DNA of 35,290 nt from Enterocloster bolteae (GTDB taxonomy: Bacteria; Bacillota; Clostridia; Lachnospirales; Lachnospiraceae). Under the pieces are notes generated by a model. That model did not search any database. It was not told the origin of the DNA and worked only from the letters and a program-made list of their open reading frames with translations. Position numbers and translations under genes: made by a program. The stretch lies in NCBI GenBank assembly GCA_021772025.1, contig JAETNT010000042.1, positions 1 through 35,290 of the forward strand, in the 5' to 3' direction. Every line of letters starts with the position of its first letter. Within the stretch, counting starts at the first letter, position 1. Of this stretch, positions 25,689 to 33,612 are shown piece after piece.

Positions 25689-28073
25689 TTACTTAAATGT
25701 AACGATTGTGACGCCGGTATCTCCTTCACCAAATTCTCCTAACCGGAAGTCTTTTACATATTTCAGACGCTTTAAGTGCTTGTGAACTCCGGCCTTTAAG
25801 GCGCCGGTACCCCGGCCGTGAACAACCCGGACCTGAGGGAGATGGGCCAAATAGGCGTCATCTAAATACTTATCCAAAACAGGGAGAGCTTCATCCACGG
25901 TCATACCAATTAAATTAACTTCAGGAGAAATAAAAGCGGACTTGCTCATTTTAATTTTGCCGCTGCCGGTATTTGCCCGTTTGGTTTCAAGAGTGGGGCC
26001 GGACACATCCTGTTCATGGAGGAGCTCCAAATCCTTAATATTTACCAGGGAACGGAGAATTCCCATTTGAACATAAAGATCTCCCTTGGCGTTGGGGAGG
26101 GAGCTTACTGTCCCTTTTAAATTCATGGTAAGAACCTGTACGCCGTCACCGATTTTTAACTTTTTGGGAGAGATGGTCTGTCTGGGGCCTTTTTGCTTTA
26201 CTGCCAGACGCTGGTCGGTATCTTTTAACTTGTCCCGGAGACGGGCGCGTTCCGCCTCTAAAGCTTTGCTGTCAATGCCGGAATTAGCGGCCATTTTATT
26301 AATATTCTTAATAGTTTGGTCCGCAGTATCCTTCGCCTCCTGAAGAATTCGCCGGGCCTCCTCTGAAGCGTTGCGGATCAGTTTTTCCCGGCGCTCTTCC
26401 AGCCGCTCTTCCTTTTGAGTCAGGCGGGCTTTGAGCTGGGAGATTTCATTTTTGTAGGAAGCGATCTCGGTCTGTTCTTTTTCAATGGTTAACCTGCTTT
26501 CCTCCAGATGGGCCAGCAGATCCTCAAAATCCTCTTCTCCGCTTTCAATGTGGGTTTTGGCATCAGCAATAATATAGTCGGGGAGCCCCAGCTTTTTGGA
26601 AATGGCAAAGGCATTGCTTTTGCCTGGAATACCAATAAGAAGGCGGTAGGTAGGCCGCAGGGTTTCCACATCAAACTCGCAGCAGGCATTTTCTACACCA
26701 GCGGTAGATAAGGCAAATACTTTTAATTCACTGTAATGGGTGGTTGCCATAGTGCGGCACTGCATATTGTGAAGAAAAGACAAAATGGCAATAGCCAGAG
26801 CTGCCCCTTCCGTGGGATCTGTGCCGGCGCCTAACTCGTCAAAAAGGCAGAGGGAATTAGCATCGGCTTCCGCCAGGATTTTTACAATATTTATCATATG
26901 AGCAGAGAAGGTGCTGAGACTCTGCTCAATGCTCTGCTCGTCTCCGATATCAGCAAAAACCTGATTAAACACTGCCAGCTCGGAACCGTCAAAAGCCGGA
27001 ATATGGAGGCCTGACTGGCCCATAAGGGTAAAAAGTCCCACGGTTTTTAAAGAAACGGTTTTGCCGCCGGTGTTGGGACCGGTTACGATCAGCAGATCAA
27101 ACTCTTTCCCTAACCGGATGGTAATGGGAACTACCTTTTGAGGATCTAACAAAGGGTGACGGCCATCCTTAATATGAATAAAGCCTTTGTTGTTAAACTT
27201 CGGCTCACTTCCTTTGTAATGGCGGGAGAGAGCAGCCTTTGCAAAAATAAAGTCCAGCCTGGCAAGGAATGCCTGGTTGCTCCTTAGCGTTTCAGTATAG
27301 GGAGCCGTTTGATTGCTCAGATTTGCAAGAACCGCCTCGATTTCCTTTTTTTCCTGTATCTCTAGCTCGCGAAGCTCATTATTTAGCTTGATAATGGCCA
27401 TGGGCTCAATAAAAAGAGTGGAACCGGTAGATGACTGATCGTGAACCATACCGGCAACCTGGCCTTTGTGCTCCGCTTTAACCGGAAGGCAATACCGGCC
27501 GTCCCGCATGGTAATTACCGCATCTTGGAGATAGGTTCGGCTGGAATTCAAAATAGAATTTAGCTGAGTATGGATCCGGTCTCCGATTCCCCGTATCTGA
27601 CGGCGAACATGGCGGAGGCCCGGACTAGCGTCGTCGCTTATCTCATCCTCAGAAAGGATACAGCGTTTGATCTCCGTATTTAATGAGGTTAAAGGATCCA
27701 GAGCCCGAAACATTTCTTCCAGGGAATCGCTGGGAAGCTCAGACTCCTCATGACGGCCGTAGGACTTGGCCCTGGCAGCAACCGTAAGCTGGGAGCTTAT
27801 GGCCAGAAGCTCCAATATTCCTAAAGAACTGCCGATTTCCAGACGTTTTAAAGAATCTGAAATGCTGCGGATGCCGGAAAAGGAAATGCTTCCTTTTTGC
27901 CGCACCCGGGTTAAGGCATCTGTGGTTTCTGCCTGGCTCTGTATGATCTCGCCCAGATTGGAAGAGGGAATTAAAGCTTGGCAGAGTTCTTTTCCCAGAG
28001 GGGAGGTGGCATACTCTGCAAGCTTTGCAATTATCTTATTGTATTCTAAAGTTTGTAATGCTTTTTGATTCAT
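25689..28073 (-). CDS. mutS2: Endonuclease MutS2 / ribosome-rescue ATPase
   Basis: MutS2 is a MutS homologue that limits recombination in some bacteria and, in Bacillus subtilis, splits collided ribosomes. The 794-residue protein has the core and clamp regions (1-310), the ATPase with Walker A GPNTGGKT (332-339) and Walker B LCLFDELGAGTDPTEGA (408 on), a long coiled coil (about 520-620), a KOW-like segment (GDGVQVLTMNLKGTV), and a C-terminal Smr domain with the HGRGTGALKAGV motif. The start at 28073 follows GGAGG; an in-frame TTG four codons earlier overlaps that site. It heads the leftward run containing the two-component system. Confidence 0.96.
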   Translation of the reverse strand: MNQKALQTLEYNKIIAKLAEYATSPLGKELCQALIPSSNLGEIIQSQAETTDALTRVRQKGSISFSGIRSISDSLKRLEIGSSLGILELLAISSQLTVAARAKSYGRHEESELPSDSLEEMFRALDPLTSLNTEIKRCILSEDEISDDASPGLRHVRRQIRGIGDRIHTQLNSILNSSRTYLQDAVITMRDGRYCLPVKAEHKGQVAGMVHDQSSTGSTLFIEPMAIIKLNNELRELEIQEKKEIEAVLANLSNQTAPYTETLRSNQAFLARLDFIFAKAALSRHYKGSEPKFNNKGFIHIKDGRHPLLDPQKVVPITIRLGKEFDLLIVTGPNTGGKTVSLKTVGLFTLMGQSGLHIPAFDGSELAVFNQVFADIGDEQSIEQSLSTFSAHMINIVKILAEADANSLCLFDELGAGTDPTEGAALAIAILSFLHNMQCRTMATTHYSELKVFALSTAGVENACCEFDVETLRPTYRLLIGIPGKSNAFAISKKLGLPDYIIADAKTHIESGEEDFEDLLAHLEESRLTIEKEQTEIASYKNEISQLKARLTQKEERLEERREKLIRNASEEARRILQEAKDTADQTIKNINKMAANSGIDSKALEAERARLRDKLKDTDQRLAVKQKGPRQTISPKKLKIGDGVQVLTMNLKGTVSSLPNAKGDLYVQMGILRSLVNIKDLELLHEQDVSGPTLETKRANTGSGKIKMSKSAFISPEVNLIGMTVDEALPVLDKYLDDAYLAHLPQVRVVHGRGTGALKAGVHKHLKRLKYVKDFRLGEFGEGDTGVTIVTFK

Positions 28074-28098
28074 AAATACCTCCAATTCACTTGTATAA

Positions 28099-28104
28099 AG
28101 TATA
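28099..28104 (-). promoter_or_regulatory. Extended -10 promoter for the mutS2 run
   Basis: On the minus strand TGG precedes TATACT (28104-28099), an extended -10 element about 26 bases before the mutS2 start codon. The region upstream is very AT-rich and lacks a clear -35. Confidence 0.55.
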
Positions 28105-28134
28105 CCATAAAATTTTTTATTTACTATCTTTTTC

Positions 28135-28163
28135 TTGCATAAAAACCATGAAAACCTTATAAT
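28135..28163 (+). promoter_or_regulatory. Promoter for the HtrA-like gene
   Basis: TTGCAT (28135-28140) and TATAAT (28158-28163) are separated by exactly 17 bases. The leader to the GTG start codon is about 25 bases and contains AGGAGG. Confidence 0.8.
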
Positions 28164-28193
28164 AGGGATAGGCCGTCTGAAGGAGGTAATATT

Positions 28194-29522
28194 GTGCCGA
28201 ACAGTAACAGCCCTGATGAAAAGAAAGAAAAAATCACAGAAGAAAAGCGGGAATTTATAAAAGAGCGGATTGTAAAGCCCCCAATGACAAAAAGGCAGCT
28301 TGTCGCCAGGGCGCTTGCGCTTTTATTTTCTGCGGTTTTTTTTGGCATCATTGCGGCGGTAACCTTTGTCATTACGGCACCTTTTGCTCAAATTTATTTG
28401 GCAGAGGAGACAGAGCCCGAAACTTCGGTGACTATCCCTACAGACGCGGAGCCTACGGTTTTGGAGCCGGTGTCTACTGAGGCAAGCTTGGAGGAAAGTC
28501 CGCCAGAAGAAATTTTGGAAGAGCTTATCCGTAAAGAGATGGAGGAATACAAATTTTCTAAAGAGGACTGGAAAGTTTTTTACGGTACTTTAAAAGAGAA
28601 TGTGAAAGAAGCGGAGTACGGATTGGTGACAGTTACATCCGTTACTAAGCAGACAGATTTATTTAACAATCCGGTGGAAAATTCCGGGAAATTTTCCGGC
28701 GTTGTCATAGCGGAGACCCCAAAGGAATATTTAATCCTGACCACGGCTGCTGCTGCGGTAGGGGCGGATTCTATCCAGGTTACGGTAAACAGCGGGCAGC
28801 AGATTAACGGCCGCCTGGTGGGAGCGGACAGCATTGCCGGGCTGGCAGTGATAAGCATTGACATACCCCAGATTGAAGAAAGCAGCCGTCAGCAGATCAA
28901 GGTATTGGAGTTGGGGAATTCCTATGCAGTGCAGAGGGGAGAACTTTTAACTGCAATAGGAAGCCCCGCAGGTTATCCTCAATCCAGCGCATACGGGCCA
29001 GTAACTTATGTAAGAGAAAACGTTCAGGTTACAGACGGCACCAGCCAGCTGCTTTATGTAGATGTGCCGGGAAATGCTGCTAAAGGAACTTTTCTTATAG
29101 ACAGTGAGAGCCGGATTATAGGCTGGGTAACCAATGATTTTCAGGTGGAAAGCAGCGGAAACCTGGCTGCAGTCAGAACTATATCCGATTATAAATATAT
29201 TTTGGAAAGACTTTCTAACGGGATTTCCATCCCGTATTTCGGAATTATGGGCCAGACCGTAAGCAAGGAAGAACTGGAGGCAGGACTGCCGGCGGGAATT
29301 TATGTAAACCGTGCGGTAAATGACAGCCCGGCTTATCAGGCAGGAATTCAGGCAGGTGATATTATTACAGAAGTAAACGGCGCTGTTGTGGATACCAGAC
29401 AGAGCTGGCGGGAGATGATGGATGCTCTGGAAGCAGGGACAATCGTTCCGGTAAAGGTGCAGCGGTACAGCCGGGATGCGTATACAGAATTAGAATATCA
29501 GGTAACAGTTGGAGCCAGGTAA
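28194..29522 (+). CDS. HtrA/DegP-like PDZ membrane protein, predicted inactive protease
   Basis: The 442-residue protein has a charged cytosolic N-terminus, one transmembrane helix (about 38-62), an acidic linker, an HtrA-like trypsin fold (about 140-320) and a PDZ domain (about 345-440, with GIYVNRAVNDSPAYQAGIQA). Compared with HtrA, the histidine loop (normally ILTNNHVV) reads ILTTAAAAV (181-189), the aspartate loop (normally TDLAVL) reads AGLAVI with glycine at 216, and the serine loop (normally GNSGGP) reads GNAAKG with alanine at 295. All three catalytic residues appear to be missing, so this is probably a pseudoprotease that binds peptides. The start is GTG seven bases after AGGAGG. A housekeeping-type promoter drives it. 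Confidence 0.88.
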   Translation: MPNSNSPDEKKEKITEEKREFIKERIVKPPMTKRQLVARALALLFSAVFFGIIAAVTFVITAPFAQIYLAEETEPETSVTIPTDAEPTVLEPVSTEASLEESPPEEILEELIRKEMEEYKFSKEDWKVFYGTLKENVKEAEYGLVTVTSVTKQTDLFNNPVENSGKFSGVVIAETPKEYLILTTAAAAVGADSIQVTVNSGQQINGRLVGADSIAGLAVISIDIPQIEESSRQQIKVLELGNSYAVQRGELLTAIGSPAGYPQSSAYGPVTYVRENVQVTDGTSQLLYVDVPGNAAKGTFLIDSESRIIGWVTNDFQVESSGNLAAVRTISDYKYILERLSNGISIPYFGIMGQTVSKEELEAGLPAGIYVNRAVNDSPAYQAGIQAGDIITEVNGAVVDTRQSWREMMDALEAGTIVPVKVQRYSRDAYTELEYQVTVGAR

Positions 29523-29599
29523 AACCACCTGGCTTTCTTGTCACACAGGAAAGCCTTCCTATGTGGCAGAAGGGCTGAGGAAAATTTTTAACACAGCCC
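29514..29599 (+). terminator. Three successive hairpins, weak terminator
   Basis: The first hairpin, GCCAGGT (29514-29520) with ACCTGGC (29527-29533), includes the stop codon region of the HtrA-like gene and is followed by TTTCTT, a weak terminator. The second pairs TGTCACACAGGAA with TTCCTATGTGGCA (29539-29568). The third pairs GGGCTG with CAGCCC (29572-29599), with AAAATTTTT in its loop. Partial readthrough into the next gene is likely. Confidence 0.5.
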
Positions 29600-29633
29600 C
29601 GGGAGGCATATAGGGAAAGGAGACAGTAAGAAA

Positions 29634-30581
29634 ATGAAGTACATTAATATGTTTCGGGAAGGAAATCACGTGTCAGAAGTATATCTGTGTAAAAACAAAC
29701 AGATTCAATTGACCAAAAACGGAAAAGAATACGGCAATCTGGTGCTTCAGGATAAGACAGGTACTATTGACGGCAAGATTTGGGATTTGGGATCTCCCGG
29801 CGTGGGAAGCTTTGAGACTATGGATTATGTTTATATAGATGGGGATGTAACCGTATTTCAGGGAACCAACCAGCTTAATATCCGCCGAATCCGCAAAGCC
29901 AGGGAAGAGGAATATATTCCGGCGGATTACCTGCCTGTATCAAAAAAGAATATTAAAAAAATGTATGAGGAACTGATTGAGCTGATTCGGACCATTAAAA
30001 ATCCATATCTGAATAAACTGGTAAGCAGCTACTTTATTGAAGATCCGGAATTCGCCAAAGCATTTCAGTTCCATTCTGCAGCTAAAAGCGTCCATCACGG
30101 CTTTGTAGGCGGATTGCTGGAGCATACGTTAAGTGTCACCAAGCTGTGTGATTACTATGCCTCTTATTATCCCGGCATTAATCGGGATCTGCTGCTGTCC
30201 GCCGCAATTTTTCATGATATCGGAAAGCTTAAAGAACTATCTGTATTTCCGGAAAATGATTATACAGATGGCGGACAGCTTTTAGGACATATTATTATCG
30301 GAACAGAGATGATCGACCAGCGGATTCGGACCATCCGGGGATTTCCGGCGCGGTTGGCCACAGAGCTGAAGCACTGCATTTTAGCGCATCATGGGGAATT
30401 GGAATACGGTTCTCCTAAAAAGCCGGCTCTTTTAGAGGCATTGGCATTAAACTTTGCAGATAATACAGATGCCAAAATGGAGACTATGCTGGAGGCATTA
30501 AATGCCGGAGGAGAAAATACCGGATGGCTTGGCTATAATAAATTTCTGGAAAGCAATATCCGCAAGACTACGGAGAAATAG
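29634..30581 (+). CDS. yhaM: YhaM-like 3'-5' exoribonuclease (OB fold plus HD domain)
   Basis: YhaM is a Gram-positive 3'-5' exonuclease that trims RNA 3' ends, with some activity on DNA. This 315-residue protein has an N-terminal OB-fold nucleic acid-binding domain (about 12-95) and a C-terminal HD phosphohydrolase domain (about 155-285). Metal ligands are visible as H164 in GLLEHTLSV, H194-D195 in FHDIGKLKE, H252/H253 in LAHHGELEYG and D276 in NFADNTDAKM. Length and order match YhaM. The ATG follows GGAAAGGAGAC. The methyltransferase gene starts four bases after its stop codon, so they share an mRNA. The YhaN/YhaO-like genes lie apart, at 9.3-12.2 kb. Confidence 0.94.
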   Translation: MKYINMFREGNHVSEVYLCKNKQIQLTKNGKEYGNLVLQDKTGTIDGKIWDLGSPGVGSFETMDYVYIDGDVTVFQGTNQLNIRRIRKAREEEYIPADYLPVSKKNIKKMYEELIELIRTIKNPYLNKLVSSYFIEDPEFAKAFQFHSAAKSVHHGFVGGLLEHTLSVTKLCDYYASYYPGINRDLLLSAAIFHDIGKLKELSVFPENDYTDGGQLLGHIIIGTEMIDQRIRTIRGFPARLATELKHCILAHHGELEYGSPKKPALLEALALNFADNTDAKMETMLEALNAGGENTGWLGYNKFLESNIRKTTEK

Positions 30582-30585
30582 CGGA

Positions 30586-31962
30586 ATGAAGAAAAATGAA
30601 GAGTTTATTCTTACAATAGAGGATATGAGTGAAGACGGATCCGGAATTGGGAAGCAGGACGGATACATTTGGTTTGTTAAGGACGCTGTTATCGGGGATG
30701 TGATCCGGGCCGGGGCTATGAAAATGAAGAAAAGCTATGGGTTTGCCCGGATCATAGAGGTACTCACCCCGTCCCGGAACCGGGTTCAGCCCCGGTGCCC
30801 GGTGGCCAGACAATGCGGCGGATGCCAGCTTCAAGCCATGGATTACAATGCCCAGCTCCAATTTAAAGAAAAAAAGGTTTACAATAATTTATACCGAATT
30901 GGAGGCCTAAAAGATTTTAAGCCGGAAGATATGGAACCCATTATAGGGATGGAAGATCCCTGGAGGTACCGAAATAAAGCCCAATTCCCTTTTGGGACTG
31001 ACAAAAGCGGCCGGATTATCACCGGCTTTTATGCCGGACGAACTCATTCAATTATTGAGCAGGAAGACTGCCTGCTGGGGATAGAGGAAAACAAAGAGAT
31101 TCTGAAAATAATAAAAGCCTTTATGGAGGAATACCGAGCAGATGGTTTGGAACCTTATGACGAGATAACCCATAAAGGCTTGGTTCGTCATGCCTTGATT
31201 CGGAAAGCTTTTGCTACCGGAGAGCTGATGGTCTGTCTGGTAATAAATGGCCGCCGGCTTCCTCATAGCGGAGAACTGGTAAAAAGGCTTTTGTCCCTTC
31301 CTGGTATGACCAGCATTTCTTTCAGCATTAATATGGAAAGTACCAATGTAATCCTGGGGACAGAGGTGATCAACCTTTACGGCCCGGGATATATTATTGA
31401 TAGAATCGGGGATATTAAATACCGGATTTCCCCCCTGTCCTTCTACCAGGTTAATCCGGGACAAACAAAAAAGCTTTACCAGACCGCTCTGGAATTCGCC
31501 GGTCTTACTGGAGGGGAGACGGTGTGGGATTTGTACTGCGGTATTGGAACGATTTCCTTATTTCTGGCTCAGAAGGCAGGAAAGGTTTATGGAGTGGAAA
31601 TCATTCCTCAGGCTATTGACGACGCCCGTACCAATGCCCGGTTAAACAATCTGAAAAACGTAGAATTTTTTGTTGGCAGGGCAGAAGAAGTCCTGCCGGA
31701 ACAATACGAGAAAAACCATATCACCGCTGATGTTATTGTAGTAGATCCGCCCCGGAAGGGCTGCGATCCCCTTTGCCTGGACACCATTATCAGAATGTCG
31801 CCTGAAAGGGTGGTTTACGTGAGCTGCGATTCTGCAACCCTGGCCCGGGATGTGAAGTATTTGAGGGAGAATTGGTATGAGGTGAAGCGGGTTCGGTGCT
31901 GTGATATGTTTGGGCATTCGGGGCACGTGGAAACAGTCGCACTTCTTGTTAAGAAACGTTGA
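30586..31962 (+). CDS. RlmD-type RNA (uracil-5-)-methyltransferase
   Basis: This 458-residue SAM-dependent enzyme makes 5-methyluridine in 23S rRNA (RlmD/RlmCD type; TrmA-family relatives act on tRNA). It has an N-terminal TRAM RNA-binding domain (1-60), a four-cysteine [4Fe-4S] site C71, C77, C80 and C162, the SAM motif VWDLYCGIGTISLFLA, DPPRKG (387-392) and the catalytic cysteine C414 in YVSCDSATLARD. The position methylated cannot be told from sequence. The ATG at 30586 is chosen because it follows GGAG and begins four bases after the yhaM stop codon; a longer frame overlapping yhaM is rejected. Confidence 0.94.
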   Translation: MKKNEEFILTIEDMSEDGSGIGKQDGYIWFVKDAVIGDVIRAGAMKMKKSYGFARIIEVLTPSRNRVQPRCPVARQCGGCQLQAMDYNAQLQFKEKKVYNNLYRIGGLKDFKPEDMEPIIGMEDPWRYRNKAQFPFGTDKSGRIITGFYAGRTHSIIEQEDCLLGIEENKEILKIIKAFMEEYRADGLEPYDEITHKGLVRHALIRKAFATGELMVCLVINGRRLPHSGELVKRLLSLPGMTSISFSINMESTNVILGTEVINLYGPGYIIDRIGDIKYRISPLSFYQVNPGQTKKLYQTALEFAGLTGGETVWDLYCGIGTISLFLAQKAGKVYGVEIIPQAIDDARTNARLNNLKNVEFFVGRAEEVLPEQYEKNHITADVIVVDPPRKGCDPLCLDTIIRMSPERVVYVSCDSATLARDVKYLRENWYEVKRVRCCDMFGHSGHVETVALLVKKR

Positions 31963-32097
31963 TTTTCCGGGCTTTTCCGGCACTTTTGGCAAAAATGCAC
32001 TTGTGTTTTTATGAGGAAATTAGATGTAAATTAAAAATTGAATGGATAAAATATACAAAGAATCAAATGAATTGAAAGATACCAAAGTTTAAGTGCG

Positions 32098-32175
32098 TTA
32101 TCTATACCACAGCTAATAAATTATTGCTCAAAAGGCATGTAATAGGATATTATATAATAAAACAGGTATAGATAA
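32098..32175. promoter_or_regulatory. LysR promoter flanked by 11-base inverted repeat
   Basis: TTGCTC (32124-32129) and TATTAT (32148-32153), spaced by 18 bases, form a promoter for the LysR gene. Perfect 11-base inverted arms flank it: TTATCTATACC (32098-32108) and GGTATAGATAA (32165-32175). The right arm runs into the ribosome binding site. Arms 56 bases apart on either side of a promoter suit binding by a LysR-type tetramer. The rest of 31963-32186 is AT-rich with no convincing terminator after the methyltransferase gene. Confidence 0.5.
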
Positions 32176-32186
32176 GGAGCGTTCAT

Positions 32187-33080
32187 ATGGAAATCAGAGT
32201 TCTTCGCTATTTTTTGGCAGTTGTAAGGGAAGAGAGCATTACAAAAGCGGCAGAGGCTTTACATATTACCCAGCCGACTTTAAGCCGGCAGTTAACCCAG
32301 ATGGAAGAGGAACTTGGTGTCAGGCTGTTTGACAGAGGCACCCGCAAAATCGCGCTGACAAATGAAGGGATTTTATTGCGTAGACGGGCAGAAGAGATAC
32401 TCCAGCTTGTAGATACGACAGAAAGAGAGCTGACTGAGCAGGATGAACAGGTGGAAGGCAAGATTTCCATTGGCTGTGGGGAAATTGCAGCAGTCCAGAT
32501 ACTGCCGGAACTGATCCGGACATTCCGGGAAAAATATACCCGTGTCAGCTTTGACATTTTTACTGCTACGGCAGATCTGGTAAAAGAGCAGATGGATAAA
32601 GGACTGCTCGATATTGGGTTGCTTCTTGAGCCGGTCGATATGGAAAAATATGATTTCATCCGTCTGGATATGAAAGAAAACTGGGTGGTCCTAATGCGCC
32701 CGGATGATCCTCTGGCAGAAAAAAAATATGTTACTGCAGAGGATCTTTTGTCCCTGCCGCTGATATTGCCGCGCCGTATGAATGTGCAGAGTGAGCTGGC
32801 AAGCTGGTTTGGAGATCAATATGGAAAGATCAATGCAGCTTTCACGAGTAATCTCAGCACAAATGGCGCTGTTATAGTGGGCGCTGGTCTGGCTTATTCT
32901 TTGGTAATTGAGGGGGCGGCACTCTGGGATCAGTCTAAAATAACGTACAGACCGCTATTTCCGCCGCTGACGGCAACGTGTGTACTGGCATGGAAACGTG
33001 AGCAGCCTTTCAGTCTGGCAGCAACGAAGTTTATCAATCAAGTGAAATGCTTTTTAGGCATGAGTTGGCATAAAAACTAG
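32187..33080 (+). CDS. LysR family transcriptional regulator
   Basis: This 297-residue LysR-type regulator has the N-terminal winged HTH (1-60: MEIRVLRYFLAVVREESITK, then AEALHITQPTLSRQL and GVRLFDRG), a linker helix, and a C-terminal periplasmic-binding-protein-like effector domain (about 90-290). The ligand cannot be inferred. The ATG follows AAGGAG. It stands alone between AT-rich spacers and a downstream terminator. LysR genes of this type often sit beside flavodoxin or oxidoreductase genes that they control; here the following genes are a MerR regulator and broken flavodoxin genes, so it may have lost its targets. Confidence 0.95.
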   Translation: MEIRVLRYFLAVVREESITKAAEALHITQPTLSRQLTQMEEELGVRLFDRGTRKIALTNEGILLRRRAEEILQLVDTTERELTEQDEQVEGKISIGCGEIAAVQILPELIRTFREKYTRVSFDIFTATADLVKEQMDKGLLDIGLLLEPVDMEKYDFIRLDMKENWVVLMRPDDPLAEKKYVTAEDLLSLPLILPRRMNVQSELASWFGDQYGKINAAFTSNLSTNGAVIVGAGLAYSLVIEGAALWDQSKITYRPLFPPLTATCVLAWKREQPFSLAATKFINQVKCFLGMSWHKN

Positions 33081-33115
33081 GTATTTGATATAGCGTAAAT
33101 AATAATTTAAAATGT

Positions 33116-33160
33116 AAGTGCAGTCAGAGAAAAGATTCTCTAGCGGCACTTATTTTTATT
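33116..33160 (+). terminator. Rho-independent terminator after the LysR gene
   Basis: AAGTGC (33116-33121) pairs with GCACTT (33146-33151), with an inner AGAGAA/TTCTCT stem, followed by ATTTTTATT. Confidence 0.8.
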
Positions 33161-33201
33161 AACATAGGATGGCTGGCAAAACCGGACATCCATTGTACAT
33201 G

Positions 33202-33236
33202 ACAATAAAATCCTTGCGAAGCGTGAATTTTATTGT
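33202..33236. promoter_or_regulatory. Inverted repeat upstream of the MerR gene
   Basis: Perfect ten-base arms ACAATAAAAT (33202-33211) and ATTTTATTGT (33227-33236) enclose a 15-base centre, ending 20 bases before the MerR start codon. MerR-family operators are dyads lying within the promoter spacer, and this is a reasonable candidate for autoregulation. Confidence 0.45.
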
Positions 33237-33255
33237 ATAGGATCGGAGGGCATCA

Positions 33256-33612
33256 ATGACATTAAAAGAAGCAAGTGAACGGTTTTGTATCGGTATGGAA
33301 AGACTGACCTATTATGAAGAAAACAGGTTGATCGTGTATGAGACACTTGTGGATGGCGTACCTGATTATACTGAGGAGGAGCTTCATAAAGTGAGCATTA
33401 TCCGTGATCTGCTGGAGGCAGGCATGGTGGTGGGTGCGGTGCAGGAGTATTTGCAGCTTCTCCGCAAAAAAAACGCAGGCAAAACGGAGCAGATCAGGCT
33501 CCTCAGAAAGCAGCGGTTTGAACTGATGGAAGAGATACACCATAAACAGCAGTGCCTTGACAGGCTTGATTATATGGTTGGTGAAATAAGAAAAAGAGAA
33601 ACGAAAGTATGA
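33256..33612 (+). CDS. MerR family transcriptional regulator
   Basis: This 118-residue protein has the MerR-type N-terminal winged HTH (MTLKEASERFCIGMERLTYY, with the family-typical YYEENRL) and the second helix block EEELHKVSIIRDLLEAGM. A C-terminal dimerising coiled coil runs from about residue 75 to 115. No cysteine-rich or drug-binding effector domain is present, as in short MerR-like regulators next to oxidoreductases. The ATG follows GGAGGG. The stop codon overlaps the ATG of the next, broken lipoprotein/flavodoxin gene (ATGA), so the two were one operon and the regulator probably responded to the same stress or substrate. Confidence 0.9.
   Translation: MTLKEASERFCIGMERLTYYEENRLIVYETLVDGVPDYTEEELHKVSIIRDLLEAGMVVGAVQEYLQLLRKKNAGKTEQIRLLRKQRFELMEEIHHKQQCLDRLDYMVGEIRKRETKV

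Noticed and set aside
30502..30585. 28-residue extension of the methyltransferase into yhaM
   Set aside because: It overlaps coding sequence in another frame. The ATG at 30586 fits operon spacing and the family's N-terminus.
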